A stretch of 64,000 bases of DNA from Candidatus Gastranaerophilales bacterium. GTDB lineage: Bacteria > Cyanobacteriota > Vampirovibrionia > Gastranaerophilales > Gastranaerophilaceae. The notes below the pieces were generated by a model. That model saw only the letters and a list, made by a program, of their open reading frames with translations. It was not told where the DNA came from and did not search any database. Location of the stretch: contig CALUTP010000041.1 of the NCBI GenBank assembly GCA_944323725.1, positions 1 through 64,000 of the forward strand. The letters are read 5' to 3'. Shown here one piece after another: positions 36,885 through 46,170 of the stretch (the stretch's first letter is position 1; every line of letters starts with the position of its first letter). The position numbers and the translations under genes were made by a program.

Positions 36885-38027
36885 ATGAATAAGAAAATTG
36901 CTTTATTAATCGCTGGAATAATGTTCACATCTACAGTCGGAATACAATTAACTAATGTTTCATATGGAGAAGGTATTCCTGGTGAAAATTTATACAAAGG
37001 TAAAGAACAATTAAAACGTGAGCGTCTAGAACGTGAACGAATAGAACAAGAACAACAGGCAACTGAGACCCATCCCGATTATACAGTAATTACAGATGAA
37101 CAAATTTTCGGAACAGAAGGAGAGATTCCAGCATATTATCCTAATGCAACAATAAAAAGTGCTATTGGAAAATATAAAAATCATAACTATTCAGGATGTA
37201 TACAAGAATTATATTCTATATTGAAAAAAGATAAAAACAATTCTATTGCTTATTACTATCTAGCAATGGCATACATTAAAGCAGGCAAAAAAGATCAAGC
37301 ATCTGCAGCTTACCAAAAAGTAATTAATCTTAACTCAAATGACTTACTAGTTGACTATGCAATAAGAGGCAAGGCTTGCCTTAATGGGGAACCTTCTTGT
37401 ACAGGTGCTGGAAATGAAAATATTGATGACTTAGATAGATTTATTTCATCACCTTATGGTAATGGATTTTCCCAAAAAGCTAATGAAGATTTAAAAAAAA
37501 TGCAGCTTAAATATTTCCAAAATAAAATTAATAATGGTGGAACATTAACTCCACAAGAAACAGAGCAAATGAACCAATTAAATAAATCAGAAACTATAAA
37601 AATAAATAAAATAGCTTTTGCAGAAAATGGCTCAAAAAAAAACTCTAAAATGCCATCAAATTCTGAAGTTTTAGAAGCATTAGACGTTTTAAAACGAGCA
37701 GGATTAAATATTTCAGCAGAAACTCCCACAATAGAAGCAAAAACTGAAAACTTAAACCAACTTCCTGTACAAGCAGTTAAAACACAAGCAACAGAACAGT
37801 TGACCCAAAATTCAATGACGTATACACCTGATCCTCAAATTCAACAAATGAGTATGATGCTAAATGGCGGGAATAATAACAATACAGACCCAATGATGTA
37901 CATGCTTCCATATATGATGAATGCAAATAATGGACAAAATATCGATCCAAAAGTAATTCAGTCAATGATGATGAATTCAATGATGAACAGCTTAAATAGT
38001 ATGAATCCTGTTAACAATAATAATTAA
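36885..38027 (+). CDS. secreted TPR-containing protein
   Basis: 380 residues. Signal peptide about 1-28 (ALLIAGIMFTSTVG, then VSYGEG). A Glu/Arg-rich stretch (about 40-60) is followed by tetratricopeptide-like helices (about 85-160: AIGKYKNHNYSGCIQELYSI, AYYYLAMAYIKAGKKDQA). The C-terminal third is rich in Asn, Met and Gln (QQMSMMLNGGNNNN), low-complexity. SD AAGGAT before the ATG. Followed after 5 bases by another TPR-like gene. Probable periplasmic scaffold; family not recognised. Confidence 0.72.
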   Translation: MNKKIALLIAGIMFTSTVGIQLTNVSYGEGIPGENLYKGKEQLKRERLERERIEQEQQATETHPDYTVITDEQIFGTEGEIPAYYPNATIKSAIGKYKNHNYSGCIQELYSILKKDKNNSIAYYYLAMAYIKAGKKDQASAAYQKVINLNSNDLLVDYAIRGKACLNGEPSCTGAGNENIDDLDRFISSPYGNGFSQKANEDLKKMQLKYFQNKINNGGTLTPQETEQMNQLNKSETIKINKIAFAENGSKKNSKMPSNSEVLEALDVLKRAGLNISAETPTIEAKTENLNQLPVQAVKTQATEQLTQNSMTYTPDPQIQQMSMMLNGGNNNNTDPMMYMLPYMMNANNGQNIDPKVIQSMMMNSMMNSLNSMNPVNNNN

Positions 38028-38032
38028 ACGAT

Positions 38033-38635
38033 ATGGAATTAAATTACAAAATTGCGAAAGAAAAATTGTTGGCATCTGAATTAAAAGGATGCCGACAATT
38101 TTTTGAAAAAAATGACTATATTTTAGAAAGCGCATATTGTTATTTGCTTGAAAATGATTTAATAACAGCAAAAGAATATTTTGCACGTACAGCAGAGAAA
38201 GATATTAGGGGAAATTGGGGAGTATTTTTATGTGATTTAATCAACGGAAAAATCAGCAATTACCCAACATATTTTCAACTAAGAAATTTTTTAGAAATTG
38301 ATTTAAATATTCTAATACGATATTACAAAGGCGAATATGTCGAAAATATAATTAAATATGCAGACTGGCTGAGTACAATAAATCCAGAAGTTCATAAGTA
38401 CATTGGAAGAGTACTTTTAAAAACCGGCTATGAAAAGGAAGGGCTTTACTTTCTAAAACAAGCAGAATCCTACTTTTATCATGACCCTGAACTTCATTAT
38501 CTGCTTGCTGAATATTATTTTTATAAAAATGAAATAGAAAATACAATAAACTATATAGGTAAATGTCTTGGAGTGCTACCCGGATATTTTCCAGCAATAA
38601 ATCTTCAAAGAAAGCTAAAATTAAATTGCCAATAA
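38033..38635 (+). CDS. TPR-like helical protein
   Basis: 200 residues, all helical, with TPR-like pairs rich in Tyr: YCYLLENDLITAKEYFARTA, IKYADWLSTINPEVHKYIGR, PELHYLLAEYYFYKNEIENT. No signal peptide. Starts 5 bases after the secreted TPR gene with no SD, so it is probably coupled. Function unknown. Confidence 0.68.
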   Translation: MELNYKIAKEKLLASELKGCRQFFEKNDYILESAYCYLLENDLITAKEYFARTAEKDIRGNWGVFLCDLINGKISNYPTYFQLRNFLEIDLNILIRYYKGEYVENIIKYADWLSTINPEVHKYIGRVLLKTGYEKEGLYFLKQAESYFYHDPELHYLLAEYYFYKNEIENTINYIGKCLGVLPGYFPAINLQRKLKLNCQ

Positions 38636-38638
38636 AAA

Positions 38639-38666
38639 TTGTTTATATTACACTAAATAATACAAT
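38639..38666 (+). promoter_or_regulatory. possible promoter of aroF
   Basis: TTGTTT, 16-base spacer, TACAAT; 35 bases before the DAHP synthase ATG. Confidence 0.4.
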
Positions 38667-38701
38667 TACTACATTATTAATAGACTAAGGAGATGTGAAA
38701 A

Positions 38702-39751
38702 ATGATTATAATTATGGAGCGTAACGCTACCAAAGTTCAAATTCAAAGAGTAATAGACCTGCTACAAGATAATGGATTTGAAGTAAGATGTAATGTAGGG
38801 AATATACATACTGTAATAGATGCAATAGGAGATAAAACTACAGTTACTCCAGGAAGAGTGTCCGCACTTGAAGGAGTAAAAGAAGTCAAAATAATACGAG
38901 AACCATTCAGACTTGCCTCCAGAGATAGAAAACCTGAAGATACAATAATTGAATTTGCAAATGGAGTCAAAATTGGCGGAAATAATAAACCGGTAGCAAT
39001 GATTGGTCCTTGTTCTGTTGAGAACGATTATGAAGGACTATTAAAAGTTGCAATGGCGGCAAAAGAAATGGGCTGTGAATTTTTACGAGGTGGAGCTTTT
39101 AAGCCAAGGACATCTCCATATGATTTCCAAGGATATGGAGAAAAAGCTTTAAAATATTTAAAAAAAGCAAGTGAAGCTACAGGCTTATTAACAGTATCAG
39201 AGATTATGGATGCTTCAGACCTGCCTATGATGCTTGATTACATTGATGTATTACAAATAGGAGCACGAAATGTGCAAAACTTTAAACTGCTTCAAGCTGT
39301 AGGACGATGCAGTAAACCTGTAATTTTAAAAAGAGGTTTAGCAAGTACAATAAGAGAATTTCTTCTAGCAGCTGAACATATAATGTATCAAGGGAATTCT
39401 AAAGTAATTTTATGTGAACGAGGGATAAGGAGTTTTGATAGCGCATTTACAAGAAATGTCATGGACATAGCATCAATTCCTGTAATAAAGAAATACTCAC
39501 ACTTACCAATAATAATAGACCCAAGTCATGGAACAGGTCAGAGATATTTAATTGAACCTATGGCAAAAGCCGGATTAGTTGTAGGAGCAGATGGAGTTAT
39601 GATTGAAGTTCACCATGATCCAGAAAATGCTTTATCCGATGGAAAACAAAGTCTTTCTATACCAATGTTTAAAGACGTAATGAAAAGGATTAACGCCTTT
39701 AATAATCGATTACATTATGAAAAGACCTGCCTTTCTGCAAATGTTCAATAA
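38702..39751 (+). CDS. aroF: 3-deoxy-7-phosphoheptulonate synthase (DAHP synthase, type I-beta)
   Basis: Condenses phosphoenolpyruvate and erythrose-4-phosphate, first step of aromatic amino-acid synthesis. 349 residues: an N-terminal ferredoxin-like regulatory domain (about 1-75, MERNATKVQIQRVIDLLQ), then the (beta/alpha)8 barrel with MIGPCSVEN, GAFKPRTSPYDFQGYG, QIGARNVQNFKLL, VILKRG and IIDPSHGTGQR. This is the Thermotoga/Bacillus form in which the N-terminal domain senses aromatic amino acids. AAGGAG 10 bases upstream. Followed by a terminator. Confidence 0.95.
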   Translation: MIIIMERNATKVQIQRVIDLLQDNGFEVRCNVGNIHTVIDAIGDKTTVTPGRVSALEGVKEVKIIREPFRLASRDRKPEDTIIEFANGVKIGGNNKPVAMIGPCSVENDYEGLLKVAMAAKEMGCEFLRGGAFKPRTSPYDFQGYGEKALKYLKKASEATGLLTVSEIMDASDLPMMLDYIDVLQIGARNVQNFKLLQAVGRCSKPVILKRGLASTIREFLLAAEHIMYQGNSKVILCERGIRSFDSAFTRNVMDIASIPVIKKYSHLPIIIDPSHGTGQRYLIEPMAKAGLVVGADGVMIEVHHDPENALSDGKQSLSIPMFKDVMKRINAFNNRLHYEKTCLSANVQ

Positions 39752-39753
39752 TA

Positions 39754-39782
39754 AAAAAGTCCTCTAAATGAGGACTTTTTTA
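39754..39782. terminator. bidirectional terminator
   Basis: AAAAAGTCCTC-TAAAT-GAGGACTTTTT. Shared by aroF (+) and the prepilin gene (-). Confidence 0.88.
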
Positions 39783-39783
39783 T

Positions 39784-40476
39784 TTACCAAGGATAATCAT
39801 CTTTAATTTGCCAACCATCATAAATTATTAAATACAAACAATTTCTTGGATCATTGCCAGTACAACGAAAACTACCATCATTCAATAATTGGTCTCTATT
39901 ATAATTAATCATATCTCCCTTGAACTGAATTGTTTCATGAGGTTGATAATAATAAAAACTATAATACAATCTATATCTTTTAGATCTACCTTTAGCAGTA
40001 CCATTTATATATTTTTTTGTTGTTTTTGGAAAGAAGAATACTTCTACTAATCCATAGTATCTAGCCACACTAAGAAAAATTGCAGAACCATCTGAAAAAT
40101 AACAGTTGGAATTTTTATCTATTTTTGCACACTTGAGATTTGAAAGTATTTCAGTTGTATAAAATTCTTTAGCTTCATCATCGTCATTAAATAACCAATT
40201 CTGACGAGGACCATTATTAATCTCTGCCATTTGAATAGCATTTCTAATCGACATATACATTTTCTTTAATCTTGCAACTGTCTCCTTTTTCTCGTATGAA
40301 GTTATAATAGATGGCAAAGTCATCGCAGCAACAACACCAATTATCCCTAAAGTTATCAAGACCTCTGTTAATGTGAATCCTTTTTCTCTACTCTTTTGAT
40401 AATGCTTATCTGCTGAAAAGGAGCTTAAACTACTCTGCCCCCCCCCGAAAAACCTTGCTATTACTGCATTTGCCAT
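39784..40476 (-). CDS. type IV pilin-like (pseudopilin) protein with long leader
   Basis: 230 residues. A 33-residue leader ends in Gly before F34-T-L-T-E38, the prepilin peptidase site GFTLTE, followed by the hydrophobic helix VLITLGIIGVVAAMTLPS. The C-terminal domain has six Cys (for example LKCAK, NCYF, RCTGNDPRNC), likely disulfides, and aromatic/basic surface segments. It would be exported and built into a pilus or type II-like pseudopilus. Residues 11-13 are Gly-Gly-Gly encoded by nine consecutive Gs (40438-40446), prone to slippage. AAGGGA precedes the ATG. No other pilus genes in the window. Confidence 0.88.
   Translation of the reverse strand: MANAVIARFFGGGQSSLSSFSADKHYQKSREKGFTLTEVLITLGIIGVVAAMTLPSIITSYEKKETVARLKKMYMSIRNAIQMAEINNGPRQNWLFNDDDEAKEFYTTEILSNLKCAKIDKNSNCYFSDGSAIFLSVARYYGLVEVFFFPKTTKKYINGTAKGRSKRYRLYYSFYYYQPHETIQFKGDMINYNRDQLLNDGSFRCTGNDPRNCLYLIIYDGWQIKDDYPW
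40438..40446 (-). repeat. nine-base G homopolymer in the prepilin leader
   Basis: Nine Cs on the plus strand (nine Gs on the coding strand) encode Gly11-Gly13. A one-base slip would put the gene out of frame. In this AT-rich sequence it is the longest G/C run I noticed. Confidence 0.9.
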
Positions 40477-40517
40477 AATTTAGTTCCCTTTCGTTTTGTT
40501 CATATTTTTATTATATC

Positions 40518-41855
40518 CTATTTTTCATCTTCTTGCAACTCACCTTTTAAATACCAAGTCTTTGCTCCAGAGATTTTTACATTAATAAATTCTCCTGTTA
40601 AATCCTTATCACAATGAATATGTACAGTCTTATTATTTCTTGTCTTACCGGTATTTATATTTTTCCCTTTATGATTATAAAAACTTTCAACAAGAACTTC
40701 CATTGTTCTACCAACATATTTAAGATTTGACTTAAGACAATTTTCCTGCACTTTTTTATTTAGACGTTGGAAGCGTTCATCTTTTACATCTTCTGGGATA
40801 TATTTATCAACCCACTTTGCAGCAACAGTCTTTTCCCTAGGAGAATATGCCGCAACATTAGAATAATCCAGTTCAAATTCATCAATAGCTGTAAGAGTAT
40901 CTGAAAATTGCTCTTCTGTTTCTCCAGGAAAGCCAGCAATAAAGTCACTCGTAATTGTTACATCAGGTATCATGTCTCGAACTTTTTTAACAATTTTTGC
41001 ATAAGTCTCTCTATCATATCTTCTGTTCATTTTTTTTAAAACTTCACTATTGCCAGATTGCATTGGAATGTGAAAATATTCACAGACTTTATCCAATTCT
41101 TTTGCCGTTTCTATTAATTCATCGGTAATATCTGTTGGATAAGAGGTGACAAAACAAATTCTAAATTTCCCTTCAATTTTATTTAAATCTCTAAGCAGAT
41201 TAGATAAACGATAGTTTTTGTCCTTGAAATCTTTACCATAACTATCAACATTTTGTCCAAGCAGGGTAATTTCTTTGAAACCAGCTTTTAAAGCATCCTG
41301 AGCCTCTTTTAAAATAATTTCAGGCTGTCTTGAGCGTTCTCTACCTCTGGTATATGGAACAATACAATAAGTACAAAAATTATTACATCCTTCTGTAATA
41401 TTTATCCAAGCATTCATAGATTTTACACGTTTGATTTCATAATTTCTAGCTTTATCATCTTCAGTAGAATTAGTTTCAGTACACTCGCAAACCTTTTCAC
41501 CATTTTCAACCTTTTTTAAAATATCAGGTAATGAATAAATCTTATGAGTACCAAGTATAAAATCAACATAAGGAGCTCTTTTGAAAATTTTTTCAGCTTT
41601 TTGCTGAGCAACACAACCACAAAAACCTATTTTTAAATCAGGTCTAGACTGTTTCCATTTTCCCCAAGTACCAATTAGACTGAATGCCTTATCCTCACTC
41701 AATTGTCTTATTGAACACGTATTCACCATTAGTAAATCCGCTTTTTCAGCATCTTTTGTTTCTTCGTAATTAAAACAATCAAGCATTCCAAGAATCCTTT
41801 CAGTATCAGATTTGTTCATCTGACAGCCCATTGTTTCTATAAAAACTTTTTTCAT
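40518..41855 (-). CDS. miaB: tRNA-2-methylthio-N6-dimethylallyladenosine synthase MiaB
   Basis: Radical SAM methylthiotransferase that converts i6A37 to ms2i6A37 in tRNA. 445 residues. N-terminal UPF0004 domain with ETMGCQMNKSDTERILGML and Cys in NTCSIR and GCVAQ; radical SAM cluster CNNFCTYC (with VPYTRGRERSR); C-terminal TRAM domain (about 375-445). All six cluster cysteines are visible. GAGGA before the ATG. Single gene between the prepilin gene and the divergent acyl-CoA synthetase. Confidence 0.96.
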   Translation of the reverse strand: MKKVFIETMGCQMNKSDTERILGMLDCFNYEETKDAEKADLLMVNTCSIRQLSEDKAFSLIGTWGKWKQSRPDLKIGFCGCVAQQKAEKIFKRAPYVDFILGTHKIYSLPDILKKVENGEKVCECTETNSTEDDKARNYEIKRVKSMNAWINITEGCNNFCTYCIVPYTRGRERSRQPEIILKEAQDALKAGFKEITLLGQNVDSYGKDFKDKNYRLSNLLRDLNKIEGKFRICFVTSYPTDITDELIETAKELDKVCEYFHIPMQSGNSEVLKKMNRRYDRETYAKIVKKVRDMIPDVTITSDFIAGFPGETEEQFSDTLTAIDEFELDYSNVAAYSPREKTVAAKWVDKYIPEDVKDERFQRLNKKVQENCLKSNLKYVGRTMEVLVESFYNHKGKNINTGKTRNNKTVHIHCDKDLTGEFINVKISGAKTWYLKGELQEDEK

Positions 41856-41917
41856 TTTTTCCTCTTTTATTATACTTAATTCTATATAAGAAATTATACA
41901 ATAAAAAATTAATATAC

Positions 41918-41946
41918 TTGACTTTTAGGCTTATAAATTATATCTT
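41918..41946 (+). promoter_or_regulatory. promoter of the acyl-CoA synthetase gene
   Basis: TTGACT, 17-base spacer, TATCTT. It covers an in-frame TTG at 41918 and so supports the ATG at 41993 as start. Confidence 0.55.
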
Positions 41947-41992
41947 TTTTATTAAAGATAAGTTTTCTCAGATTAACGGGGTTAAGAAAAAT

Positions 41993-43666
41993 ATGGTATT
42001 AAGACAAAAAAATGTTCTATCATTACTGGAAGATAAAACGAACACATTTAATGACAGAGTAGCTCTTGGAATGAAGACAGCTTTAGGCTGGAAAGAATTT
42101 ACATACAAAGGATTAGGGCTTTTATCTCGAAAATTAGCCTGGCACCTTATTAATGAAATTCAAGTGAAAAAATGTGATAAACTAGCAATTCTTTCAGAAT
42201 CAAAGCCTGAATATGGGGCATGTGTATTTGCATCAATCCTTGCTGGCATGACAACAGTTCCATTGGATATAAAACTTACAAAATATGAACTCAAATCTAT
42301 TCTTAGCGATTGTGAACCGACTGTAATGCTTGTTTCTCAGTCTTATATTGAAAAAGCTCTTGAACTACAAAAAGAATTACCAAGTCTTAAACATATTCTT
42401 GTAATGGATGAACCTTCTTATAATTTGGGGCTGACAAGTATATATGAATTACCAAATAACTACGACTCAAAATGGAGACATCGAAGCACAAAGTCAACAG
42501 TATTTATTATATACACATCAGGAACAACCGGCTCTCCTAAAGGAGTTGAAATTACATTCGGTAATATGATGTCACAATTGGAGGATATGGGATATGCCTT
42601 AGATGCAATCCTTCCTAACAGACATTGTACAATACTTTCAATACTTCCAATGAATCATCTTTTTGAAATGACTGTAGGTTTTTCTACATTCCTTAACTTC
42701 GGGTTTTCTGTATATTATACACAAAGTCTTAAACCTAAAGACATTTTAACAATTATGAAAGAAAAACAGGTTGATTTTATGATAGTTGTACCTGCATTTT
42801 TAAAACTATTGAAAACAAGTATTGAATCTGAATTACATAATTCTTCAAAGTTTACTCAATGGACTTTTAAAACAATGTATTCCTTAGCAAAGTTTATCCC
42901 TTGCAGCTGGATTAAAAAGCTAATGTTTAAAAAAATCCATGACAAATTTGGCGGACATTTTATAGGCTGCATATCAGGGGGAGCTCCTTTGGATATTAAT
43001 GTAGGCAAATTCTTTGAACGACTTGGAATAAAAATATATCAAGGCTATGGTCTATCAGAAGCAAGTCCTGTTGTATCTGTTAATACAGATAAGCGTAAAG
43101 AACTTGCATCTGTTGGAAAACCACTTAAATCTTTTACCGTTAAAATAGATGAAGAAACTGGAGAACTTTTAGTAAAAGGCCCTGCAGTTATGAAAGGCTA
43201 CCATAATCAACCAGAAATGACAGCCTCTGTGATAGATGAAAATGGATGGCTTCATACCGGAGACATTGCAAAATTAGATAAAGACGGACATATATTTATA
43301 ACTGGAAGAATAAAAAATATGATAGTTCTTTCTGGAGGTAAAAAAGTATTTCCAGAGGAAGTTGAAGCAGTCTTAGAAAAAAGTCCATACTTTGCAGAAG
43401 TATGTGTGACAGGAGTATCAAGAACGTTTGGGGCAAAAGATGGAACAGAAGAAATTGCAGCAGTAATCGTCCCAACAGAAGATATTATTGAAAAGTATGA
43501 TGAAAAAACTCTTGATAAACTGATTCGAGCAGAAGCAAAAACCCTATCAAGCAGGCTGACAGCTTATAAAAGACCAGTAAATATAATAATCTCCCAAAAA
43601 CCTTTGCCAAGAACAGCCACAAGAAAAGTAAAACGAAAAGAAGTAAAAGAATTAATAAAAATTTAA
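41993..43666 (+). CDS. AMP-binding acyl-CoA synthetase (long-chain fatty acid type)
   Basis: Activates a fatty acid (or other acid) through an acyl-AMP. 557 residues from the ATG at 41993. Motifs: P-loop YTSGTTGSPKGVE, YGLSEASPVVSVN (A5), GWLHTGDIAKLDKDGHIFITGR (A7-A8), and PRTATRKVKRKEV (A10 with catalytic Lys). The order and length fit long-chain acyl-CoA synthetases (FadD/AAS type). Followed after 9 bases by a small secreted-protein gene, perhaps the same message. Substrate unknown. Confidence 0.88.
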   Translation: MVLRQKNVLSLLEDKTNTFNDRVALGMKTALGWKEFTYKGLGLLSRKLAWHLINEIQVKKCDKLAILSESKPEYGACVFASILAGMTTVPLDIKLTKYELKSILSDCEPTVMLVSQSYIEKALELQKELPSLKHILVMDEPSYNLGLTSIYELPNNYDSKWRHRSTKSTVFIIYTSGTTGSPKGVEITFGNMMSQLEDMGYALDAILPNRHCTILSILPMNHLFEMTVGFSTFLNFGFSVYYTQSLKPKDILTIMKEKQVDFMIVVPAFLKLLKTSIESELHNSSKFTQWTFKTMYSLAKFIPCSWIKKLMFKKIHDKFGGHFIGCISGGAPLDINVGKFFERLGIKIYQGYGLSEASPVVSVNTDKRKELASVGKPLKSFTVKIDEETGELLVKGPAVMKGYHNQPEMTASVIDENGWLHTGDIAKLDKDGHIFITGRIKNMIVLSGGKKVFPEEVEAVLEKSPYFAEVCVTGVSRTFGAKDGTEEIAAVIVPTEDIIEKYDEKTLDKLIRAEAKTLSSRLTAYKRPVNIIISQKPLPRTATRKVKRKEVKELIKI

Positions 43667-43675
43667 GGAGTAAAA

Positions 43676-44125
43676 ATGCCCAAAAGATTTTCAAAAACCT
43701 TTTTATTCATCGCATTAGTTGGAGTTACTGCTATTGCTATTACACCAGTATATTCTGAAGATGACATAGTCCTTGACCCAAAAGAAGAAACTATACCAGA
43801 ACAAAAAGTAATAGAATCTCCTGCAATAGCTCCAAAATGGGAAGAATTCTGTGAAACAGGTTATGAAAATGTTAATTCTACTGAAAAAAAAGACATTTTT
43901 GATATTTTTAGTTTTGTAAAAAGTGAAAGAGTAAAGAAAAATTACTGGGCATCAAGACGAGAAAGTTTTGATAAATATCTCAAATATTGCAATACAATCT
44001 CTAATGAAACCGAAAAGGGAGTTTGTTATTCTGAATTGAGAAAAATTGAAAATGAAAAAAATGATGAATACAAAATTCAACGAAAAGAATTAATATATCA
44101 GCATAATATCAGAATTGATAAATAA
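43676..44125 (+). CDS. small secreted hypothetical protein
   Basis: 149 residues. Signal peptide about 1-27 (FLFIALVGVTAIAITPVYS|ED). The mature part has an acidic/Pro start and a helical body with four Cys (EEFCETGY, KYCNTIS, GVCYSEL) and many Glu/Lys. AAGGAG in front of the ATG. Family not recognised; disulfide-bonded periplasmic protein is likely. Confidence 0.68.
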   Translation: MPKRFSKTFLFIALVGVTAIAITPVYSEDDIVLDPKEETIPEQKVIESPAIAPKWEEFCETGYENVNSTEKKDIFDIFSFVKSERVKKNYWASRRESFDKYLKYCNTISNETEKGVCYSELRKIENEKNDEYKIQRKELIYQHNIRIDK

Positions 44126-44194
44126 CTTTACAAAAAATACTGATTTTTATTTGTTTATAGTAGACTATAATTAATCACAAAAAAGGAGAGAAAT

Positions 44195-44428
44195 ATGATT
44201 AAAGTTACCCCTTCCCCATTTACAAATGGCAAAATTACTATTCCAGGAAATCAGCCAAATGTTATGTATTTGTATAACGAAGTACTGGCTGTAGCTAAAA
44301 AAGAAAAAACCGGTGGCATCTTCAGAACAGATGTTATTGAAATTTCAACTTCATTAAAATCACAAGAAGATAATATTTTAAATAAATTAAAAGAAATCGG
44401 CGCCAATTTTAAATTTGAAAAAAAATAA
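44195..44428 (+). CDS. hypothetical 77-residue protein
   Basis: Begins MIKVTPSPFTNGKITIPGNQ, short beta segments then a helix (SQEDNILNKLKEIGANFKFE). Strong SD AAAGGAGAG. Own terminator after the stop. No family recognised. Confidence 0.65.
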   Translation: MIKVTPSPFTNGKITIPGNQPNVMYLYNEVLAVAKKEKTGGIFRTDVIEISTSLKSQEDNILNKLKEIGANFKFEKK

Positions 44429-44439
44429 AAATAATTAAT

Positions 44440-44471
44440 AAAAAGGTCCCTGTAAAACAGGGACCTTTTTA
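44440..44471. terminator. bidirectional terminator
   Basis: AAAAAGGTCCCTGT and ACAGGGACCTTTTT form a 14-bp stem with a tiny loop. Shared by the 77-residue gene (+) and rubrerythrin (-). Confidence 0.88.
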
Positions 44472-44484
44472 TTAATACTGATTT

Positions 44485-45024
44485 CTAAGCAAAATATCTT
44501 TTCAAAAGGCCATCAAATCCTTTTCCATGACGGGCTTCATCTTTAGCCATTTCATGAACTGTATCATGAATTGCATCATAACCTAACTGCTTAGCACGAG
44601 CAGCTATAGCTAATTTACCTTCACAAGCTCCATGTTCAGCTTCTGCACGTAATTCTAGATTTTTCTTTGTTGAGTCTGTAACAACTTCACCAAGCAATTC
44701 TGCAAATTTTGCAGCATGTTCAGCTTCTTCAAAAGCATATCTTTTATATGCTTCTGCAACTTCAGGGTACCCTTCTCTTTCAGCAACTCTTGACATTGCA
44801 AGATACATACCTACTTCAGTACACTCTCCGCTAAAATGTGCTCTTAAGCCTTCCATAATTTCTTTATCTTCAACTCTGCCATCGCCAACTTTATGTTCGC
44901 AAGCATAGACTTTTTCTCCTCCACCTACTTCTTTAAAAGTTGTAGCACCACATAAAGGGCATCTTTCTGGAGCTTTATCAGCCTCTGTTGACCAACCGCA
45001 AACTGTACATACAAATTTAGCCAT
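44485..45024 (-). CDS. reverse rubrerythrin (N-terminal rubredoxin)
   Basis: Cytoplasmic peroxide (and oxygen) reductase typical of anaerobes. 179 residues in the reversed order: a rubredoxin domain first (CTVCG, CPLCG, residues about 6-25), then a four-helix diiron ferritin-like domain with ligands in [33 protein letters not shown] and [10 protein letters not shown]. Own promoter (TTTACA/TACAAT). Known in clostridia as part of the peroxide stress response. Confidence 0.93.
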   Translation of the reverse strand: MAKFVCTVCGWSTEADKAPERCPLCGATTFKEVGGGEKVYACEHKVGDGRVEDKEIMEGLRAHFSGECTEVGMYLAMSRVAEREGYPEVAEAYKRYAFEEAEHAAKFAELLGEVVTDSTKKNLELRAEAEHGACEGKLAIAARAKQLGYDAIHDTVHEMAKDEARHGKGFDGLLKRYFA

Positions 45025-45069
45025 AATTTCTCTACCTTTCTTATTTCAATTCATATTATTAACAAATTT

Positions 45070-45098
45070 ATTGTACAATATTTAGATAAATTTGTAAA
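45070..45098 (-). promoter_or_regulatory. promoter of the reverse rubrerythrin gene
   Basis: TTTACA, 17-base spacer, TACAAT on the minus strand. Confidence 0.65.
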
Positions 45099-45151
45099 GT
45101 AGGAATTATTCTCATTTTTAATATTTCTTTACAACTTTGTATGTAACTCGC

Positions 45152-46030
45152 TTAATTATTAATTTTTTGGAAAAGCATTACATATTCATGTTTAAAAATA
45201 AAGAAACCACCAGCAAGTGCTCTATATCTCCAAAGATTAGCTGTCTTACCCTTTGCTCTTTCATTTCCCTGAATATCTTTTACAATAATTCCCTTCAATC
45301 TAAATCCAAGCTTCATCATTCTCGCCATACATTCAAACCCAAGAGGCTGTACTTCTGAATTTTTGTAACTATCTCCAATTATCAGAGCAGCAAAACGACC
45401 TTTTTCCAGCAAATCATACCCATTTTTAGCTACTTTTTCAAATAAATCATAAAACTCTTCAGTAGTATCACAATTAGATAAATCTTCTTTTTTATCAGAA
45501 AATTTAATAATATCATCATATGGCGGGTGCAGAATTAAGAATTGCGCTTTTTCTTCACCCATAATTTCAAGTCTTGCTTGAACTTTTTCTTTTGCTATAG
45601 CTGAGGCACTATCTGCACAAATTATATTTACATCTGTAACAAGTTGTTTTGGTGTAAACTTTTCAGACACTTTTTCAGCCAAATCTTCTTTCAACTCAAC
45701 TCCAATACAACGTCTATTCATGTTAATAGCTTCAATACCTGAAGTTCCAGAGCCGAAAAACAGGTCTAGCACTATATCATTTTTTTTAGTAAATCTTTCA
45801 TATAGTTGTTGAGCAATTTGTGGGATATAATTTCCATGATACTCATTAGAATGCCCGCCTTCTTTTAATCTTGAAGGGAACTCCCATAATGTATCAGTTT
45901 TTATATGGTCATAGGCTTTCCAATTATTAAGGTCAATATCGCTATATTTAGTAGTTTTAACAGGTTTTACGACTTGCAAATCCGCTTTTTTGACCGGTTT
46001 TAATTTCGTATTTGATTTAAGTCTAGCCAA
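45152..46030 (-). CDS. orphan site-specific DNA methyltransferase (N6-adenine or N4-cytosine)
   Basis: Methylates DNA with S-adenosylmethionine. 292 residues; starts at TTG 46030 with a strong SD (GGAGGGG) 8 bases upstream. Order of parts: DTLWEFPSR and EYHGNYIPQIAQQLYERF, SAM motif I DLFFGSGTSG with VEL (motif II), then catalytic motif IV as HPPY (usual D/N/S-PPY) in LILHPPYDDIIKF. No restriction enzyme or specificity subunit is adjacent, so it is likely solitary and may serve regulation, strand marking or phage defence. Lys-rich N-terminal tail. Specificity cannot be read from sequence. Confidence 0.85.
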   Translation of the reverse strand: MARLKSNTKLKPVKKADLQVVKPVKTTKYSDIDLNNWKAYDHIKTDTLWEFPSRLKEGGHSNEYHGNYIPQIAQQLYERFTKKNDIVLDLFFGSGTSGIEAINMNRRCIGVELKEDLAEKVSEKFTPKQLVTDVNIICADSASAIAKEKVQARLEIMGEEKAQFLILHPPYDDIIKFSDKKEDLSNCDTTEEFYDLFEKVAKNGYDLLEKGRFAALIIGDSYKNSEVQPLGFECMARMMKLGFRLKGIIVKDIQGNERAKGKTANLWRYRALAGGFFIFKHEYVMLFQKINN

Positions 46031-46134
46031 TTTACATCCCCTCCAAGTCTAATTAACATTTAAATATTATAAAAATGTTTCAAAATTGTAATCAAACATT
46101 TAGATGAAATTGTTTTTGATGTAAATTAAAAGTG

Positions 46135-46151
46135 GTATGAATATTTCATAC
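46135..46151. promoter_or_regulatory. palindrome over the -10 region of the PiT-like gene
   Basis: GTATGAA-TAT-TTCATAC, perfect 7-base arms. The left arm contains an extended -10 candidate (TGGTATGAA). Allowing G-U pairs, the RNA stem extends to 11 pairs. An operator or a leader hairpin 20 bases before the ATG. Confidence 0.4.
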
Positions 46152-46170
46152 TGCTGGAATTGGAGGATTA

